Counted from the first letter of the stretch, positions 7,142 through 17,101 are shown. The stretch: 64,000 nucleotides of DNA from Pseudonocardia sp. T1-2H (GCF_038039215.1 NZ_JBBPCL010000001.1:5952001-6016000); one strand, 5' to 3'. Translations and numbers: made by a program. Notes: a model not told the origin generated them from the sequence alone.

Positions 7142-9103
7142 TCGGCTTCTTTCCTGGTCGGGAGCGGTGACGGAACGGAGCAGCGGGCGGCTGGCGGCGG
7201 TGGCGGCGAGGATCAGGAGGGCCCCGGCCACGAGCACGCCGACGAGGGTCAGCAGCCCGGAGGGTTCGAGGGCCTTCGCGGCCGCGACGACCGGGGTGGC
7301 GCAGAGCAGGCCGAGGACCAGCGCGATCGCGCCGTTGACCCCCAGCGGACGGAGGGTCTCGGCGCGCCGGGCCCGGTCGAGCGCGTCGAGCGGGGTGCCG
7401 GCCAGCGCCAGCAGACACAGGGTGTGCCGGTGGTCCAGGACCCGGGCGGCCGCGGCGGTGCCGGTGGCCGTCGCCGCGACGACGAACGCCGCGACGAGCA
7501 CGACGAGCGCCCCGCGCTGCAGGTCGCCGACGAGGACGGTCTCCTCGTGCCGCTGCTCGGCCTCGGTCTGCACGACCGCGCCGGGGACGAGGCCGTCGAG
7601 TGCCGTGCGGGCACGGTCGAGCTCGGCCGGGTCCGCCGGGAGCACGGTGAGGTCGACCCGGTCCCGGGGGTCGTCCACGGCGGTCACCGTGGCGGGCAGC
7701 CCGATCGAGGCGAGCCGGGCGCGTGTCGCGCCCTCGAGCCCCGTTGCCCCGGCCGGCGCCGTGATCTGCAGGGCCGCGCCGTCCGCCGGGGACGCGCCGG
7801 CGGCCACGGAGGTCATCGGCGCGAGGAACCCGGCGACGAACACGGCCAGCGTCAGCCCCGCGAGCGGACGGAACGCGCCCCTGGGGTCGTCGAGCAGGCG
7901 GCGGCCGGCCAGCAGCCCCGGCACCGAGCGCGCACCGGCGGCCATTCGCGCCCCGAGCAGCCGGACCACCAGTGGCCCGATCAGCGCGACCGCCCCGGAC
8001 ATCGCCAGGACCGCGGCCACGAACACGATCCCCACGGCGTCGACGGAGACGACGTTCGTCGCGGCGTTGACCACGAGCAGGACCACCAGCGCGGCGACCA
8101 CGCCCAGCAGGCGCAGCCATCGTGCGCCCTGCGCCCGCTGCCGCCGGACCACCCCGAGGGGGCCGACGACGACCCGCCGGAGCCCGCCGACCGCGGAGGC
8201 CGTGGCCAGCAGCGCCACCCCGGCGACGATCGCGAGACAGGCGAGGAGCCCCGGCCGGACGTCCGCGGCGAACCAGCCGCCACCGGCCAGCGGGATCATC
8301 GCCACCAGCGGCGAGAGCGCCCACTCCAGCAGCACCCCGACGACCGCGGCGACCGCCGCGACGGCCGTGACCTCGGCGACAGCGACCACGGTCACCTGCC
8401 GGACCGAGGCACCGAGCAGGCGCAGCGTCGCCAACCGCTCGCTGCGCCGGGCCGCGGACAACCGCGCCGACGCGCCGAGCAGCCCGGCGACCGGGAACAC
8501 GACGAGCGCGACGGCGACGATCGTCAGCTGCCGGTAGACGTCCGTCATCGCGAAGTCCCGCCCGGCCGGCCGAGGCACGTCGAATCCCGCGACGGGCACG
8601 ACGTCCGATCTCCCCGGCACCGTCAGTACCGGGTCGCCCGCGGGCCGGCCGATCACGGCGACCAGCTCGTCCGGGCTCTGCAGGCCCGCCTCGCCGAGGA
8701 GGCCGGTGGCGGGCCCGGGATAGCGGGCGGCCAGCTCGTCGGCCGGGAGCGTGCCCAGCAGTTCGGCCAGCGCGGGCGAGACCCAGACCTCCCCGGGTGC
8801 GGGCATGCGCGGCAGCCCGGGCGGCGGCGCCGCGGCCGCCACCGGGGCAACCAGGTCGATCTGGGTGATCGGCCGGCCGGCGGCGGAGTCCGTGCGGAGC
8901 CGAAGCTGCGCGACGGGGTCCGCGGCGGCGACGGCGGGTGTGCGCCAGTCCGTGCGGGACTCGCGCTCGTCGAGGCCGTGCAGGGCACCGACCGCGATGG
9001 TCAGCAGGGTGGTCGCGACGGCAACGCCCGCGCCGACCAACCCGGCCGACGTCCAGGCGCGACGGCCGCCGAGGCGCAGCAGCCGGAGGGCGAGGCCGAT
9101 CAC
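7139..9103 (-). CDS. ABC transporter permease, FtsX/MacB family
   Basis: This 654-residue membrane protein has an N-terminal segment ([25 protein letters not shown]) and a large extracytoplasmic domain. Transmembrane groups follow around residues 190-215 ([22 protein letters not shown]), 240-390 and the C-terminus ([21 protein letters not shown]). The loop [18 protein letters not shown] is the FtsX coupling segment that contacts the ATPase. The GTG start overlaps the ATPase stop by four bases. The pair is divergent from a histidine kinase and response regulator, a common arrangement in which the regulator controls an exporter for peptides, lipids or antibiotics. The substrate is unknown. Confidence 0.8.
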   Translation of the reverse strand: MIGLALRLLRLGGRRAWTSAGLVGAGVAVATTLLTIAVGALHGLDERESRTDWRTPAVAAADPVAQLRLRTDSAAGRPITQIDLVAPVAAAAPPPGLPRMPAPGEVWVSPALAELLGTLPADELAARYPGPATGLLGEAGLQSPDELVAVIGRPAGDPVLTVPGRSDVVPVAGFDVPRPAGRDFAMTDVYRQLTIVAVALVVFPVAGLLGASARLSAARRSERLATLRLLGASVRQVTVVAVAEVTAVAAVAAVVGVLLEWALSPLVAMIPLAGGGWFAADVRPGLLACLAIVAGVALLATASAVGGLRRVVVGPLGVVRRQRAQGARWLRLLGVVAALVVLLVVNAATNVVSVDAVGIVFVAAVLAMSGAVALIGPLVVRLLGARMAAGARSVPGLLAGRRLLDDPRGAFRPLAGLTLAVFVAGFLAPMTSVAAGASPADGAALQITAPAGATGLEGATRARLASIGLPATVTAVDDPRDRVDLTVLPADPAELDRARTALDGLVPGAVVQTEAEQRHEETVLVGDLQRGALVVLVAAFVVAATATGTAAAARVLDHRHTLCLLALAGTPLDALDRARRAETLRPLGVNGAIALVLGLLCATPVVAAAKALEPSGLLTLVGVLVAGALLILAATAASRPLLRSVTAPDQERSR

Positions 9104-9782
9104 GCCGGCACCTCGGCCCGCACGACCCGGCCGTCGCGCAGCGCCACCGTGCGGTGGCACGCGGCGGCGACGTCCGGGTCGTGGGTCACGACCACCAGCG
9201 CGGTCCCGGTGCGCACCGCCAGCCCGCACAGCAGCTCGACGACCCTGCGCCCGGTCGCGCTGTCCAGGGCGCCCGTCGGCTCGTCCGCGAAGACGACCGC
9301 GGGCTCGGCGACGAGCGCCCGGGCGATCGCGACGCGCTGCTCCTGTCCGCCGGAGAGCTGCCCCGGCCGGCGGCTTCCAGGCCGGCGAGGCCCAGCGAGG
9401 GGAACCACGCCGCCGCGCGGCGGACGGCCTCGCGCCGCGCGACCCCGCCCAGCATCAGCGGCAACGCGACGTTCTCCACGGCGGGCAGCTCGGGCAGCAG
9501 CTGGCCGAACTGGAACACGAAGCCCATGCGCTGCAGGCGGAGCGCGGTGCGAGCGCCCTCGGACAGCGTGTCGACGCGCTCCGCCCCGAGCCGGACGACA
9601 CCCTCGTCCGGCCGGAGGATCCCGGCGAGGCAGTGCAGGAGCGTCGACTTGCCCGAGCCCGAGGGGCCGGTGATCGCGAGCGTCTCGCCGGGCGAGACCG
9701 CCACGTTCACGTCGGACAGGACCGTCGAGGCGCCGAACCGCTTGGTCAGCCGCGACCCCGAGAGGATGGGAGCGTTGTTCAT
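9100..9782 (-). CDS. ABC transporter ATP-binding protein (MacB/LolD type), frame broken as read
   Basis: This ATPase drives the neighbouring FtsX-type permease. The first part carries Walker [10 protein letters not shown] and the Q-loop [13 protein letters not shown]. The second part, in another frame, carries the signature LSGGQEQR, Walker [14 protein letters not shown] and the H-loop VVVTHD. The frames meet at about 9370-9376, where GAAGCCGCC should be GAAGCCCGCC to give [13 protein letters not shown]. One missing C restores a normal 227-residue protein with every catalytic motif. The start is ATG 9782 ([17 protein letters not shown]); GTG 9791 is an alternative. The break falls in a C run, as at several other places in this window, and is likely an error in the sequence. 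Confidence 0.82.
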
Positions 9783-9889
9783 GCCGATCACCGTCGCGTG
9801 AGCGGGCGGGCGCGTGCCTCGGGTGAACGGACGATCTCCGTCGGGTGACTCGTCCTTTCGGCCGAGGCCGGACGGCAGGGGTGCCGTCC

Positions 9890-9895
9890 TAGGCT
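9890..9895 (+). promoter_or_regulatory. -10 box TAGGCT, probable leaderless start of the histidine kinase gene
   Basis: TAGGCT fits the actinobacterial -10 pattern TANNNT and lies 6 bases before the GTG at 9902, where no ribosome binding site is visible. That spacing would start the mRNA at or next to the start codon. Confidence 0.4.
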
Positions 9896-9901
9896 CGGCC
9901 C

Positions 9902-11068
9902 GTGCCCCGCCCCGCCCTCCCCCGGTTCGTCCGGCACGCCGGACTCACGGCCGAGGTGCTGGCCTACGTGTTGTGGCTGCTCGTCGATGGTGTCGCCACC
10001 CTCGGTGTCGACCGGGGCTGGCCGAGCCTCGCGACCCCGGTCGTCGGCGCCCTGATCGCGGCGGTCGTGCTGCTGCGCCGGCGCGACGACGTGGACGTCC
10101 TGCGGGTCGCCGCGCTCGCCTACGGGCTCTCGGTGCTGATCACGCTGGGGTCCCTGGTGGCCGGCGTGCCCTCGATGGCGCTCACCGAACAGCTCGCGCT
10201 GGCCGTCGTCACCGTCGCCGCGCTGCGCCGCGCCGGGGACCGCACGGCGCTGGCCGTGTGCGGCGCGGCGGTGATCGCCCTCGTCGGCTCGGCCGCGTTC
10301 CGGGCGGACCTCGGCACCGCCCGGAGCGCGTTCACGATGCTCTCCGCGCTCGGCTGGGGCGCGACGATCGCGGTCGGCCTGGTGATCCGCGAGAACGAGG
10401 CCCGGCGCCGGAACCAGCTGGCGGACGCCCGGTCCGCCGAGCGGATGGACCTGGCCCGGGAGCTGCACGACGTCGTCGCCCACCAGGTCACCGGCATCGT
10501 CGTGGCCGCCCAGGCCGCGGCCGTCGTCGCCCGGACGTCGCCGGAGGAGGTCGACAAGGCGCTGCTCGCGATCGAGAACGCCGGCGGCGAGGCGCTCACG
10601 GCGATGCGCCGGATGGTCGGGGTGCTGCGCGGGCAGGAGGAGGGCGCGCGGACGCCCGGAGCCGACCTCGCCGACGTCACGGAGATGGTGCGCCGCTTCG
10701 ACCCCGAAGCCCGGCTCGTCCGGCTGGAGACCGATCCCGGGCTCGAGCACGCGGTGCTGCCGGCGGGGGTGGCCGCGACCGGGTTCCGGGTGGTGCAGGA
10801 GGCTCTGACCAATGTTCGGCGGCACGCCCCCACGGCGTCGGCCGTCGAGATCGAGATCCGGATCCGGGACGAGATGCTGGTGGTGGGAGTGCGCAACGAC
10901 GGCGTGCGGACGGGGGCTCCGGGGGCGATCGGCGGTGAGAGCGGCTTCGGGCTCGCCGGGATGAGCGAGCGGGTCGCCGCGCTGGACGGGACCCTGCACG
11001 CCGGGCCGACGGGCCCGGGCATCTGGGCCGTGACGGCCCGGCTGCCGCTGACGGGCGGCGTCGCATGA
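9902..11068 (+). CDS. sensor histidine kinase, NarL/DesK class (HisKA_3)
   Basis: This 388-residue membrane kinase has an N-terminal region of about four to five hydrophobic segments (residues 15-165) without a recognisable extracellular sensor domain, as in DesK-like kinases. The phospho-acceptor is His189 in ARELHDVVAHQV. The ATPase domain has the N-box EALTNVRRHAP, the G1-type region GVRNDGV and GFGLAGMSERV. It phosphorylates the regulator that overlaps its stop codon by four bases (ATGA). The pair faces away from an ABC exporter and likely controls it, possibly sensing envelope damage or the export substrate. Confidence 0.85.
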   Translation: MPRPALPRFVRHAGLTAEVLAYVLWLLVDGVATLGVDRGWPSLATPVVGALIAAVVLLRRRDDVDVLRVAALAYGLSVLITLGSLVAGVPSMALTEQLALAVVTVAALRRAGDRTALAVCGAAVIALVGSAAFRADLGTARSAFTMLSALGWGATIAVGLVIRENEARRRNQLADARSAERMDLARELHDVVAHQVTGIVVAAQAAAVVARTSPEEVDKALLAIENAGGEALTAMRRMVGVLRGQEEGARTPGADLADVTEMVRRFDPEARLVRLETDPGLEHAVLPAGVAATGFRVVQEALTNVRRHAPTASAVEIEIRIRDEMLVVGVRNDGVRTGAPGAIGGESGFGLAGMSERVAALDGTLHAGPTGPGIWAVTARLPLTGGVA

Positions 11069-11706
11069 TCCGCGTGCTGGTGGCGGACGACCAGGAGATG
11101 GTCCGCACGGGGTTCCGGCTGATCCTGTCCGCCGAGGGGGACATCGAGGTCGTGGGCGAGGCCGGCACGGGGGCGGACACCGTGACGAAGGCGCGCGCGC
11201 TGCGCCCGGACGTCGTCCTGATGGACATCCGCATGCCCGAGCTCGACGGGCTGGAGGCCACCCGCGCGCTGACGGCGGACCCGGCGCCGCCGCGGATCGT
11301 CGTGGTCACGACGTTCGACCTCGACGAGTACGTCTACGGCGCGCTGCGCGCCGGGGCCTGCGGGTTCCTGCTCAAGGACGCCGGGCCGCGGCTGCTCGTC
11401 GAGGCCGTGCGGGCCGCCGCGGCCGGGGACGCGCTCGTCTCGCCGTCGGTGACGGTGCGGCTGCTCCAGCAGCTCACCGCGCCGGCCCCGCTGCGCCGCG
11501 GCGGGGCGGAGGGCGCGCTCTCCCCGCGCGAGCTCGACGTGGTGCGCGCGGTCGCCCGCGGCCGGACGAACAACGAGATCGCCGCGGAGCTGTTCGTCTC
11601 CCTGTCCACGGTGAAGACACACCTGGCGAACGTCCACACCAAGCTCGACGCCCGCAACCGGGTCGAGGTCGCGGCGTGGGCGTGGGAGAACGGCCTGGTC
11701 GCCTGA
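11065..11706 (+). CDS. LuxR/NarL-family response regulator
   Basis: This 213-residue regulator has a receiver domain (residues 1-120) with the phosphorylation site Asp54 in VVLMDIRMPE, acidic residues Asp8 and Asp9, and Lys in FLLKDAG. A C-terminal LuxR-type helix-turn-helix (about 148-210) reads LSPRELDVVRAVARGRTNNEIAAEL, written here as two neighbouring segments, then STVKTHLANVHTKL. Its ATG overlaps the kinase stop, so the two are made together. It probably binds the 120-base region between the kinase and the ABC exporter and adjusts both. The exact site cannot be read. Confidence 0.87.
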   Translation: MIRVLVADDQEMVRTGFRLILSAEGDIEVVGEAGTGADTVTKARALRPDVVLMDIRMPELDGLEATRALTADPAPPRIVVVTTFDLDEYVYGALRAGACGFLLKDAGPRLLVEAVRAAAAGDALVSPSVTVRLLQQLTAPAPLRRGGAEGALSPRELDVVRAVARGRTNNEIAAELFVSLSTVKTHLANVHTKLDARNRVEVAAWAWENGLVA

Positions 11707-11713
11707 GGACGGG

Positions 11714-12622
11714 TCAGCCGAGCTCGGTCGGGACGGCGATGACGTCGACCATCGCCCCGTTGCGCAGGACGGTCACCGGCAGCGGCACGCCGACGGCATC
11801 CCCGAACAGCTGTCGCTGGATGCCCTGGGCGTCCTCGACGGGGGCCCGGCCGACGTCGAGCACGAGGTCCCCGCGGCGCAGCCCGGCGGCCGCGGCGGGG
11901 CTGCCCGTGACCACCTCGGCGAGCCGTAGCCCGTTGCGCCTGCCGTAGCGGTCGGCGACGGCCGCGGGGACCGGGGCGGGCGTGCCGACCACACCGAGGT
12001 ACGCCCGGCGGACCCGGCCTGTCGTGCGCAGGGCGTCGACGATCCGCAGCGTCGTGGCGTTGATCGGGACGGCCAGGCCGAGCCCGGTGCCGGCGACCGC
12101 GGTGTTGATCCCGACGACCCGGGCGCGCCAGTCCGCGAGCGCGCCGCCGGAGTTGCCGGGGTTCAGCGCGGCGTCGGTCTGGATGACGTCCTCGACCACC
12201 CGGCCGGCATTGCCGCTGCGGGTGGGCAGCGAGCGGCCGAGCGCACTGACGACGCCGGCGGTGACGGATCCGGCGAGGCCCAGCGGGTTCCCCACCGCGA
12301 CCACGAGCTGGCCGACGACGAGATCGTCCGCGTTCCCGAGCCGCGCGGACTCGGGCAGGGCGCCGCGGTCGTCGGCCCGCAGCAGCGCGAGATCCGACAG
12401 CGGATCGACGCCGGCGACGCGGAAGGGCACCTGCTCGCCGTCGACGAAATCGGCCCGGCCGCTCCGGGAGTCCCCGACGACGTGCGCGTTCGTGAGCAGC
12501 TCACCGGGGGCGATCACCACCGCCGAGCCGCTGCCGCGACCGATCCGCACCGCCGCGACCCTGCCGATGAGCTCCGCCGCGACCGCGCTGACCGTGCGGG
12601 AGTAGGCATCCAGTTCGTCCAT
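11714..12622 (-). CDS. HtrA/DegP-like trypsin-family serine protease with PDZ domain
   Basis: This 302-residue protein has a trypsin-like fold with the full catalytic triad: His47 (TNAHVV), Asp77 (LSDLALL) and Ser158 (NPGNSGGAL). A PDZ domain follows at about 210-300 (AAAAGLRRGDLVLDVG). HtrA enzymes degrade damaged proteins, usually outside the membrane. Here no signal peptide or membrane anchor is seen before the protease domain (MDELDAYSRTVSAVAAELIG), so it may act in the cytoplasm or reach the outside by another route. The ATG at 12622 is supported by GGGAGG upstream. A 19-bp palindrome sits just above the start. It converges with the response regulator with 7 bases between. Confidence 0.85.
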   Translation of the reverse strand: MDELDAYSRTVSAVAAELIGRVAAVRIGRGSGSAVVIAPGELLTNAHVVGDSRSGRADFVDGEQVPFRVAGVDPLSDLALLRADDRGALPESARLGNADDLVVGQLVVAVGNPLGLAGSVTAGVVSALGRSLPTRSGNAGRVVEDVIQTDAALNPGNSGGALADWRARVVGINTAVAGTGLGLAVPINATTLRIVDALRTTGRVRRAYLGVVGTPAPVPAAVADRYGRRNGLRLAEVVTGSPAAAAGLRRGDLVLDVGRAPVEDAQGIQRQLFGDAVGVPLPVTVLRNGAMVDVIAVPTELG

Positions 12623-12643
12623 GCCGGGCCTCCCTGGTTACAC

Positions 12644-12662
12644 CGTTGCAGATGTTGCAACG
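12644..12662. promoter_or_regulatory. operator-like palindrome upstream of the HtrA-like gene
   Basis: Two exact 7-base arms, CGTTGCA and TGCAACG, are separated by GATGT. The site lies 22-40 bases before the protease start codon, where a repressor would overlap the promoter or early leader. The cognate regulator is not known. Confidence 0.45.
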
Positions 12663-12775
12663 ACCAGGTCGGGCGTGGTGTTCCCCTGCTCCCGGGTCCG
12701 CGTCAGGGACCCGCGACGCGACGGAGCGCGCCCGGGATCAGCGTCGTGGCTCCATGATGCGGCCGGGCGCCCGGG

Positions 12776-13348
12776 TCACACCTCTTCGGCCTCTTGGGCG
12801 GCCGGGTCCCAGGACAGGCCCGGCGTGCCCCAGCCATGGCGTTTGAGCACCTTCTTCGCCGCCCGCTGGTTCCGTCCGACGAGGCGGTCGATGTAGATGA
12901 ACCCGTCCAGGTGGTCGACCTCGTGCTGCAGGCAGCGGCCCAGGAAGCCGGTGCCCTCGACGCTGACCGGCTCGCCGTCGACGTCGACCCCGGTGACCCT
13001 GGCCCAGTCCGCGCGCCCGGTCGGGAACTGCTCGCCGGGGACCGACAGGCAGCCCTCGTCGTCCTCGTCGGGGTCCGGCATGGTCGTCGGCCGGCCCGAG
13101 TCCTCGATCACCGGGTTGACGACGACCCCGCGGCGCATGACCTGGGCGACCTCGTCCGGGCAGTCGTAGACGAACACCCGCAGGTCCACGCCCACCTGGT
13201 TCGCGGCGAGCCCGACACCGTTCGCGGCGGCCATCGTCTCGAACATGTCGTCGACGAGCGTGCGGAGATCCTCGTCGAACGTCTCGACCACCCTGGTGGG
13301 GGTGTGCAGGACGGGATCACCGATGATGCGGATGGGGCGGACGGTCAC
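12776..13348 (-). CDS. def: peptide deformylase
   Basis: This 190-residue metalloenzyme removes the formyl group from the N-terminal methionine of new proteins. All three motifs are present: [10 protein letters not shown] (residues 44-53), EGCLSVPG with metal ligand Cys100, and QHEVDHLDG with ligands His142 and His146 and catalytic Glu143. The insertion PDPDEDDE before motif 2 fits actinobacterial enzymes. Its place next to a DUF3263 gene and a LytR_C gene matches the M. tuberculosis order Rv0429c-Rv0430-Rv0431. The GTG start lies 6 bases after a TATCGT -10 box and has no ribosome site, suggesting a leaderless message. Confidence 0.95.
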   Translation of the reverse strand: MTVRPIRIIGDPVLHTPTRVVETFDEDLRTLVDDMFETMAAANGVGLAANQVGVDLRVFVYDCPDEVAQVMRRGVVVNPVIEDSGRPTTMPDPDEDDEGCLSVPGEQFPTGRADWARVTGVDVDGEPVSVEGTGFLGRCLQHEVDHLDGFIYIDRLVGRNQRAAKKVLKRHGWGTPGLSWDPAAQEAEEV

Positions 13349-13354
13349 GCTCCG

Positions 13355-13360
13355 ACGATA
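13355..13360 (-). promoter_or_regulatory. -10 box TATCGT, probable leaderless start of def
   Basis: Read on the minus strand, TATCGT (TANNNT pattern) is 6 bases before the def GTG. No ribosome site is visible between them. Confidence 0.45.
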
Positions 13361-13511
13361 GTGAACGCCCTCGGCCGGCCCTCGTCCGTGGGGCCCGATT
13401 CACCTTCCGGGGTGGCGCGTCCGGCCCGTTCCTGTCGGACCCCCGTGGTTCAATTGCCGCCCGGAACGACAGACCTGTCATTCCGCCGTCTCCGGCTTTT
13501 CGAGGAGCGTG

Positions 13512-13820
13512 ATGGAGTCCGCCACCGAACCCAGTGGGGTCGCCGCTCCCACCGGCAACCCGCTCCGCGAGCTGGACCGCCGCGAACGGGAGATCCTCGC
13601 CTTCGAGGGCCAGTGGTGGAAGTACGCCGGCGCCAAGGAACAGGCCGTCCGCGAGCTGTTCGACATGTCCGCCACGCGCTACTACCAGGTGCTCAACGCC
13701 CTGGTGGACAAGCCCGAGGCGCTCGCCGCGGACCCCCTGCTCGTCAAGCGGCTGCGGAGGCTGCGCGCAAGCCGGCAGCGCACCCGCGCGGCGCGTCGGC
13801 TGGGCATCGAGCCCTGGTGA
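13512..13820 (+). CDS. DUF3263 family protein
   Basis: This 102-residue actinobacterial protein reads LDRREREILAFEGQWWKYAG and then AVRELFDMSATRYYQVLN. The middle looks like a helix-turn-helix (DMSATRYYQVL), so it may bind DNA, but no function is proven for the family. The C-terminus is Arg-rich (RLRRLRASRQRTRAARRLG). GTG 13509 and ATG 13512 are adjacent starts; ATG is preferred because GAGGAG at 13502-13507 is then at a workable distance. It is divergent from def and upstream of the LytR_C gene, the same order as in mycobacteria. Confidence 0.8.
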   Translation: MESATEPSGVAAPTGNPLRELDRREREILAFEGQWWKYAGAKEQAVRELFDMSATRYYQVLNALVDKPEALAADPLLVKRLRRLRASRQRTRAARRLGIEPW

Positions 13821-13886
13821 CGCCATGATCGGGCCTGCCGTGATCCGCGCAGGCCGGATCCGCACGACCCGATCGGGAGGACAGCC

Positions 13887-14684
13887 GTGACCGCACCCGC
13901 CCCGTCCGGCGGACCGTCGCCGCTGAGGCTCGGTGGTCTCGCGCTGATCGGCGTCGGCGTGATCGCCGCGGTCATCGGCGTGGCCACCATCGCCACCGGC
14001 GGTGGCGACGACGACCCCACGGTCGCCGCGCCGCCGACCGCCAGCTCCGAGACCGCTCCGACGTCCGCTCCCGGGATCACGGACCCCGGCGCGCTGCCGT
14101 CCGCCCCCGCCCCCGGAACCGACGGCTCGTCGGGCACCGGTGACGGCGCGGCCGGCGGCGGAACCGGCATCGAGGGGTCGGGGCCCGGCAGCACCGGTGG
14201 CGATGGGTCCGGCACCGGCGGTACCGGGTCCGGCGGCACGGGTTCCGGCGGCACCGGGTCCGGCGGCACGGGTTCCGGTGGAACCGGGTCCGGCGCGGCC
14301 GGCACCGGAGGCGCCGGTGCCCAGCAGGGCAGCGCCGGCGCGGGTGGCACCGGAGGCGCCGGTGGTTCGGGCGCGGTCGTCGCTGCGCCGAGGGAACCGC
14401 TGCGCGTCTACAACAACAGCACGATCGCCGGCCTCGCCGCCAAGGCCGCGGAGGACTTCCGCCGCGCCGGCTGGACGGTCACCGAGAGCCGCAACTACTC
14501 CGACGGCGTCATCCCGACGACGACCGTCTACTACCGTCCGGGCACCGCCGAGCAGGCCGCGGCCGAGCGGCTCGCGGCGGAGTTCGGGATGCGCGCCGAA
14601 CCCCGGTTCGCCGGCATCCAGGACGCGACACCCGGACTGATCGTCATCCTCACCAAGGACTACAAGTACGCCGCGAGCTCGTAG
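13887..14684 (+). CDS. LytR_C domain membrane-anchored protein with Gly-Thr-Ser linker
   Basis: This 265-residue protein has a short cytoplasmic start, one membrane segment (residues about 15-36, LGGLALIGVGVIAAVIGVAT) and a long linker of Gly, Thr, Ser and Pro (40-165). The C-terminal LytR_C domain runs from about 172 to 262 (LRVYNNSTIAGLAAKAAEDF, then VIPTTTVYYRPG). LytR_C domains occur with cell-wall-building LytR-Cps2A-Psr proteins, but the catalytic LCP domain is absent. It is probably a cell-envelope accessory protein. GTG 13887 has GGAGGACA just upstream. The linker is encoded by a 15-bp tandem repeat. Confidence 0.75.
   Translation: MTAPAPSGGPSPLRLGGLALIGVGVIAAVIGVATIATGGGDDDPTVAAPPTASSETAPTSAPGITDPGALPSAPAPGTDGSSGTGDGAAGGGTGIEGSGPGSTGGDGSGTGGTGSGGTGSGGTGSGGTGSGGTGSGAAGTGGAGAQQGSAGAGGTGGAGGSGAVVAAPREPLRVYNNSTIAGLAAKAAEDFRRAGWTVTESRNYSDGVIPTTTVYYRPGTAEQAAAERLAAEFGMRAEPRFAGIQDATPGLIVILTKDYKYAASS
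14220..14294 (+). repeat. 15-bp coding tandem repeat (GTGSG linker), five copies
   Basis: Five 15-base units of the form GGYACSGGGTYCCGGC encode Gly-Thr-Gly-Ser-Gly. The period is a multiple of three, so copy-number change would alter linker length without breaking the frame. Confidence 0.8.
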
Positions 14685-14739
14685 GGAGAGCACCGCCGCA
14701 GCGCCGCCCGGTAGGGCAGCGAACGGCCCCGGCCTCCGG

Positions 14740-17011
14740 TCAGGCGCGGCGCGCGGCGTAGGCCTCCAGCTCCGCCACCTGCTCCGGGTCGAGCGACGGC
14801 GGGACCGCGCGGCGGGCCGCCGCCAGGTGGGCGGCGGTGACCTCCGTGGCGTCGAGGGACTCCCGCATCGCGGTCAGCGCCGCCTCGCGCAGGATCGCGG
14901 CACAGTCCGCGGCGGAGTAGCCCTCGAGCTCCACGGCGAGGGCGTCCAGGTCGACGTCCTCGGCGAGCGGGATGTTGCGGCCCGCCGCCCGCAGGATGTC
15001 CGCCCGCGCCTCGGCGTCCGGCGGCGGGACGAACACCAGCCGCTCGAGCCGGCCGGGGCGCAGCAGCGCGGGATCGACGAGCTCGGGCCGGTTCGTCGCC
15101 CCGACCACGACGACGTCCCGCAGCGGGGTCGCCCCGTCGAGCTCCGTGAGCAGCGCCGCGACCACCCGGTCCGCCACCCCAGAGTCCGTGGACCCGCCGC
15201 GGCGCGGGGCGAGCGCGTCGACCTCGTCGAGGAAGATCAGCGAGGGGGCGGCGTCCGCCGCCTTGCGGAACAGCTCGCGCACCGCCCGCTCGGACTCGCC
15301 GACGTACTTGTCCAGCAGCTCCGCGCCCTTCACGGCGAACACGTTGAGCGCGCCGGAGCCCGCGAGCGCCCGGAGCAGGAAGGTCTTCCCACCACCCGGC
15401 GGCCCGTAGAGCAGCACTCCGCGCGGGGCGGCGACCCCGAGCCGGGCGAACGAGTCGGGATAGCGCAGCGGCCACAGCACGGCCTCGGTCAGGGCCTGCT
15501 TGACCTCGGCCATGTCCCCGACCTGGTCCAGCGTGATGCCCCCGGTCTGCAGCGTCTCCGTCGACGACATGGAGATCGGCCGGGTGCCCCCGACCGCGTC
15601 GAGCAGGTCACGCTGGGTGATCTTCGGATCCTCGCCGGAGCCTCTGCCGCAGCGCCGCCTGCACCGCCGCCTCCCGCCGCACGGCGAGCAGGTCCGCCAC
15701 GACGAAGCCCGGGGTCCGCTCCGCGATCTCGGCCAGGTCGACGTCCTCGGCCAGCGGCACGTCCTGCAGCAGCCTGCGGAGCAGCTCCGCCCGGGTCCGG
15801 TGGTCGGGGAGCGCGAGTCCCAGCTCGCGTTCGGCCAGGTCAGGGGCCCGGAACCGGGGATCGACGGCCTCGGGTGCCGCCGTCGTCGCGACGAGGGCGA
15901 GCCCCGGCGTCCCGACGGTCTCGCGCAGCGCGTCCAGCACCAGGGTCGCGAGCGGCGGCGCGGTCGCGGCGGGGAGCAGCGCGTCGACGTCCGTGACGAG
16001 CAGGACCACGGGCGAGTCCGCGGACGCGGCGGCCCGGGCGGAGGTCAGCACCTCCTGGACCCGTGCCGCGGCCGACGCGGGCTCGAGCGCCCCCGCGGAC
16101 GGCCCGTTCAGCTCGACGCACCGCGCCTTGGTCGCGGCGGCGACGCTGTGCACCAGCGTGGTCTTGCCGGATCCTTCCGGCCCGGTGACCAGCACCCCCA
16201 GCCGTGCGGTGCCGCCGAGCCGGACGAGCAGCTCGGGACGCGCGAACGTCAGCTCCAGCCACTCCACGAGCTTGCGCGCGGCCGCCGTGTTGCCGATCAG
16301 GTCGTCGATCGGGAGCGCCGGTTCCGCCGGCGGCGCGGGTGCGGGCCGTGCGGCGGGTGTGGGGCCTGCCCCGGTGGCGGCGGGCGCGGAGGCATGTGGG
16401 GCGGCGGTGGCGCGGGACGACGCGGTGGGCGCGTCCGCGGTCGTCGGACCGTCGACCCAGCCGACGACGGTCGTGGGCGAGATCGAGACCGGCCCCGCGG
16501 GCTCGGCGGCGGCGACCGTGAGCAGCTCGCTCGTCCACACGCCGCCGATCGCGTTCGCCAGCGTCCGGCGGGTTCCGGGGACGTCCGCGCCGGGCGGCGG
16601 CGCGATGTCCTGGGGCAGCAGGGACACCGCGTCGCCCGGCGTCAGGACCTTGCCGAGCAGGGCGAGCCGGGCCGTCGCGGGCGTCACCGCGGCCCGGACC
16701 AGGCGCGATCCGGCGAGGACCACTCGTCGGGCCGGGGTGACCTCGACCGGTTCGACCACGACCGAGGACCCGTCCGTGAGCCCGGCGTTGGAGAGCGTGA
16801 CGTCGTCCAGGCGGGCGTGGCCGGGGGCGCCGCGGGCCTCACCGGCCACCGCGAGCGCGGCCGTCTCCCGGGTCCCGGTGAGGGTGACCGCGTCCCAGGA
16901 GCGCAGGCCGAGGGCGTCGAGCACCTCCGGGTGCAGGCGTACCACGCCCCGGCGGGCGTCGAGGGCGGAGGTGGCGAGGCGGGCGACCAGGGTGATCACG
17001 GGCACCGGCAC
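14740..17011 (-). CDS. Cdc48/VCP-like AAA+ ATPase (two ATPase modules), frame broken as read
   Basis: A large AAA+ protein of about 756 residues after correcting one frame break. It has an N-terminal Cdc48-N-like domain (residues 1-190) and a Pro/Ala-rich linker. The first ATPase module has Walker A GPEGSGKTT and Walker B LLVTDVDALLP. The second module has GPPGGGKT, LIFLDEVDALAPRRGG, ATNRPELVDPALLRPGR and the sensor and arginine-finger region. The first frame ends ...RLRRGSEDHPA while the second continues EDPKITQRDLLDAVGGTRP; they meet at about 15640, and one extra base there explains the break. Module 1 has Asp rather than Glu in its Walker B. It lies upstream of pssA and psd, as Rv0435c does. 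A role in unfolding membrane or lipid-enzyme proteins is only inferred. Confidence 0.8.
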
Positions 17012-17040
17012 ACGGTATCGACCGCGTGGTGACGGGCGTC

Positions 17041-17101
17041 GGCCCGCTCAGCGACGGCCCGCTCAGCGACGGCCCGCTCGGCGACGGCCCCGCTCAGCGA
17101 C
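17041..17101. repeat. 15-bp tandem repeat at the 3' end of pssA, four copies
   Basis: Units GGCCCGCTCAGCGAC run at 17041, 17056 and 17071 (A to G at one place), with a fourth at 17086 that has one extra C. The pssA stop codon (17094-17096) lies in the fourth unit and the rest is the gap to the ATPase gene. Confidence 0.8.
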
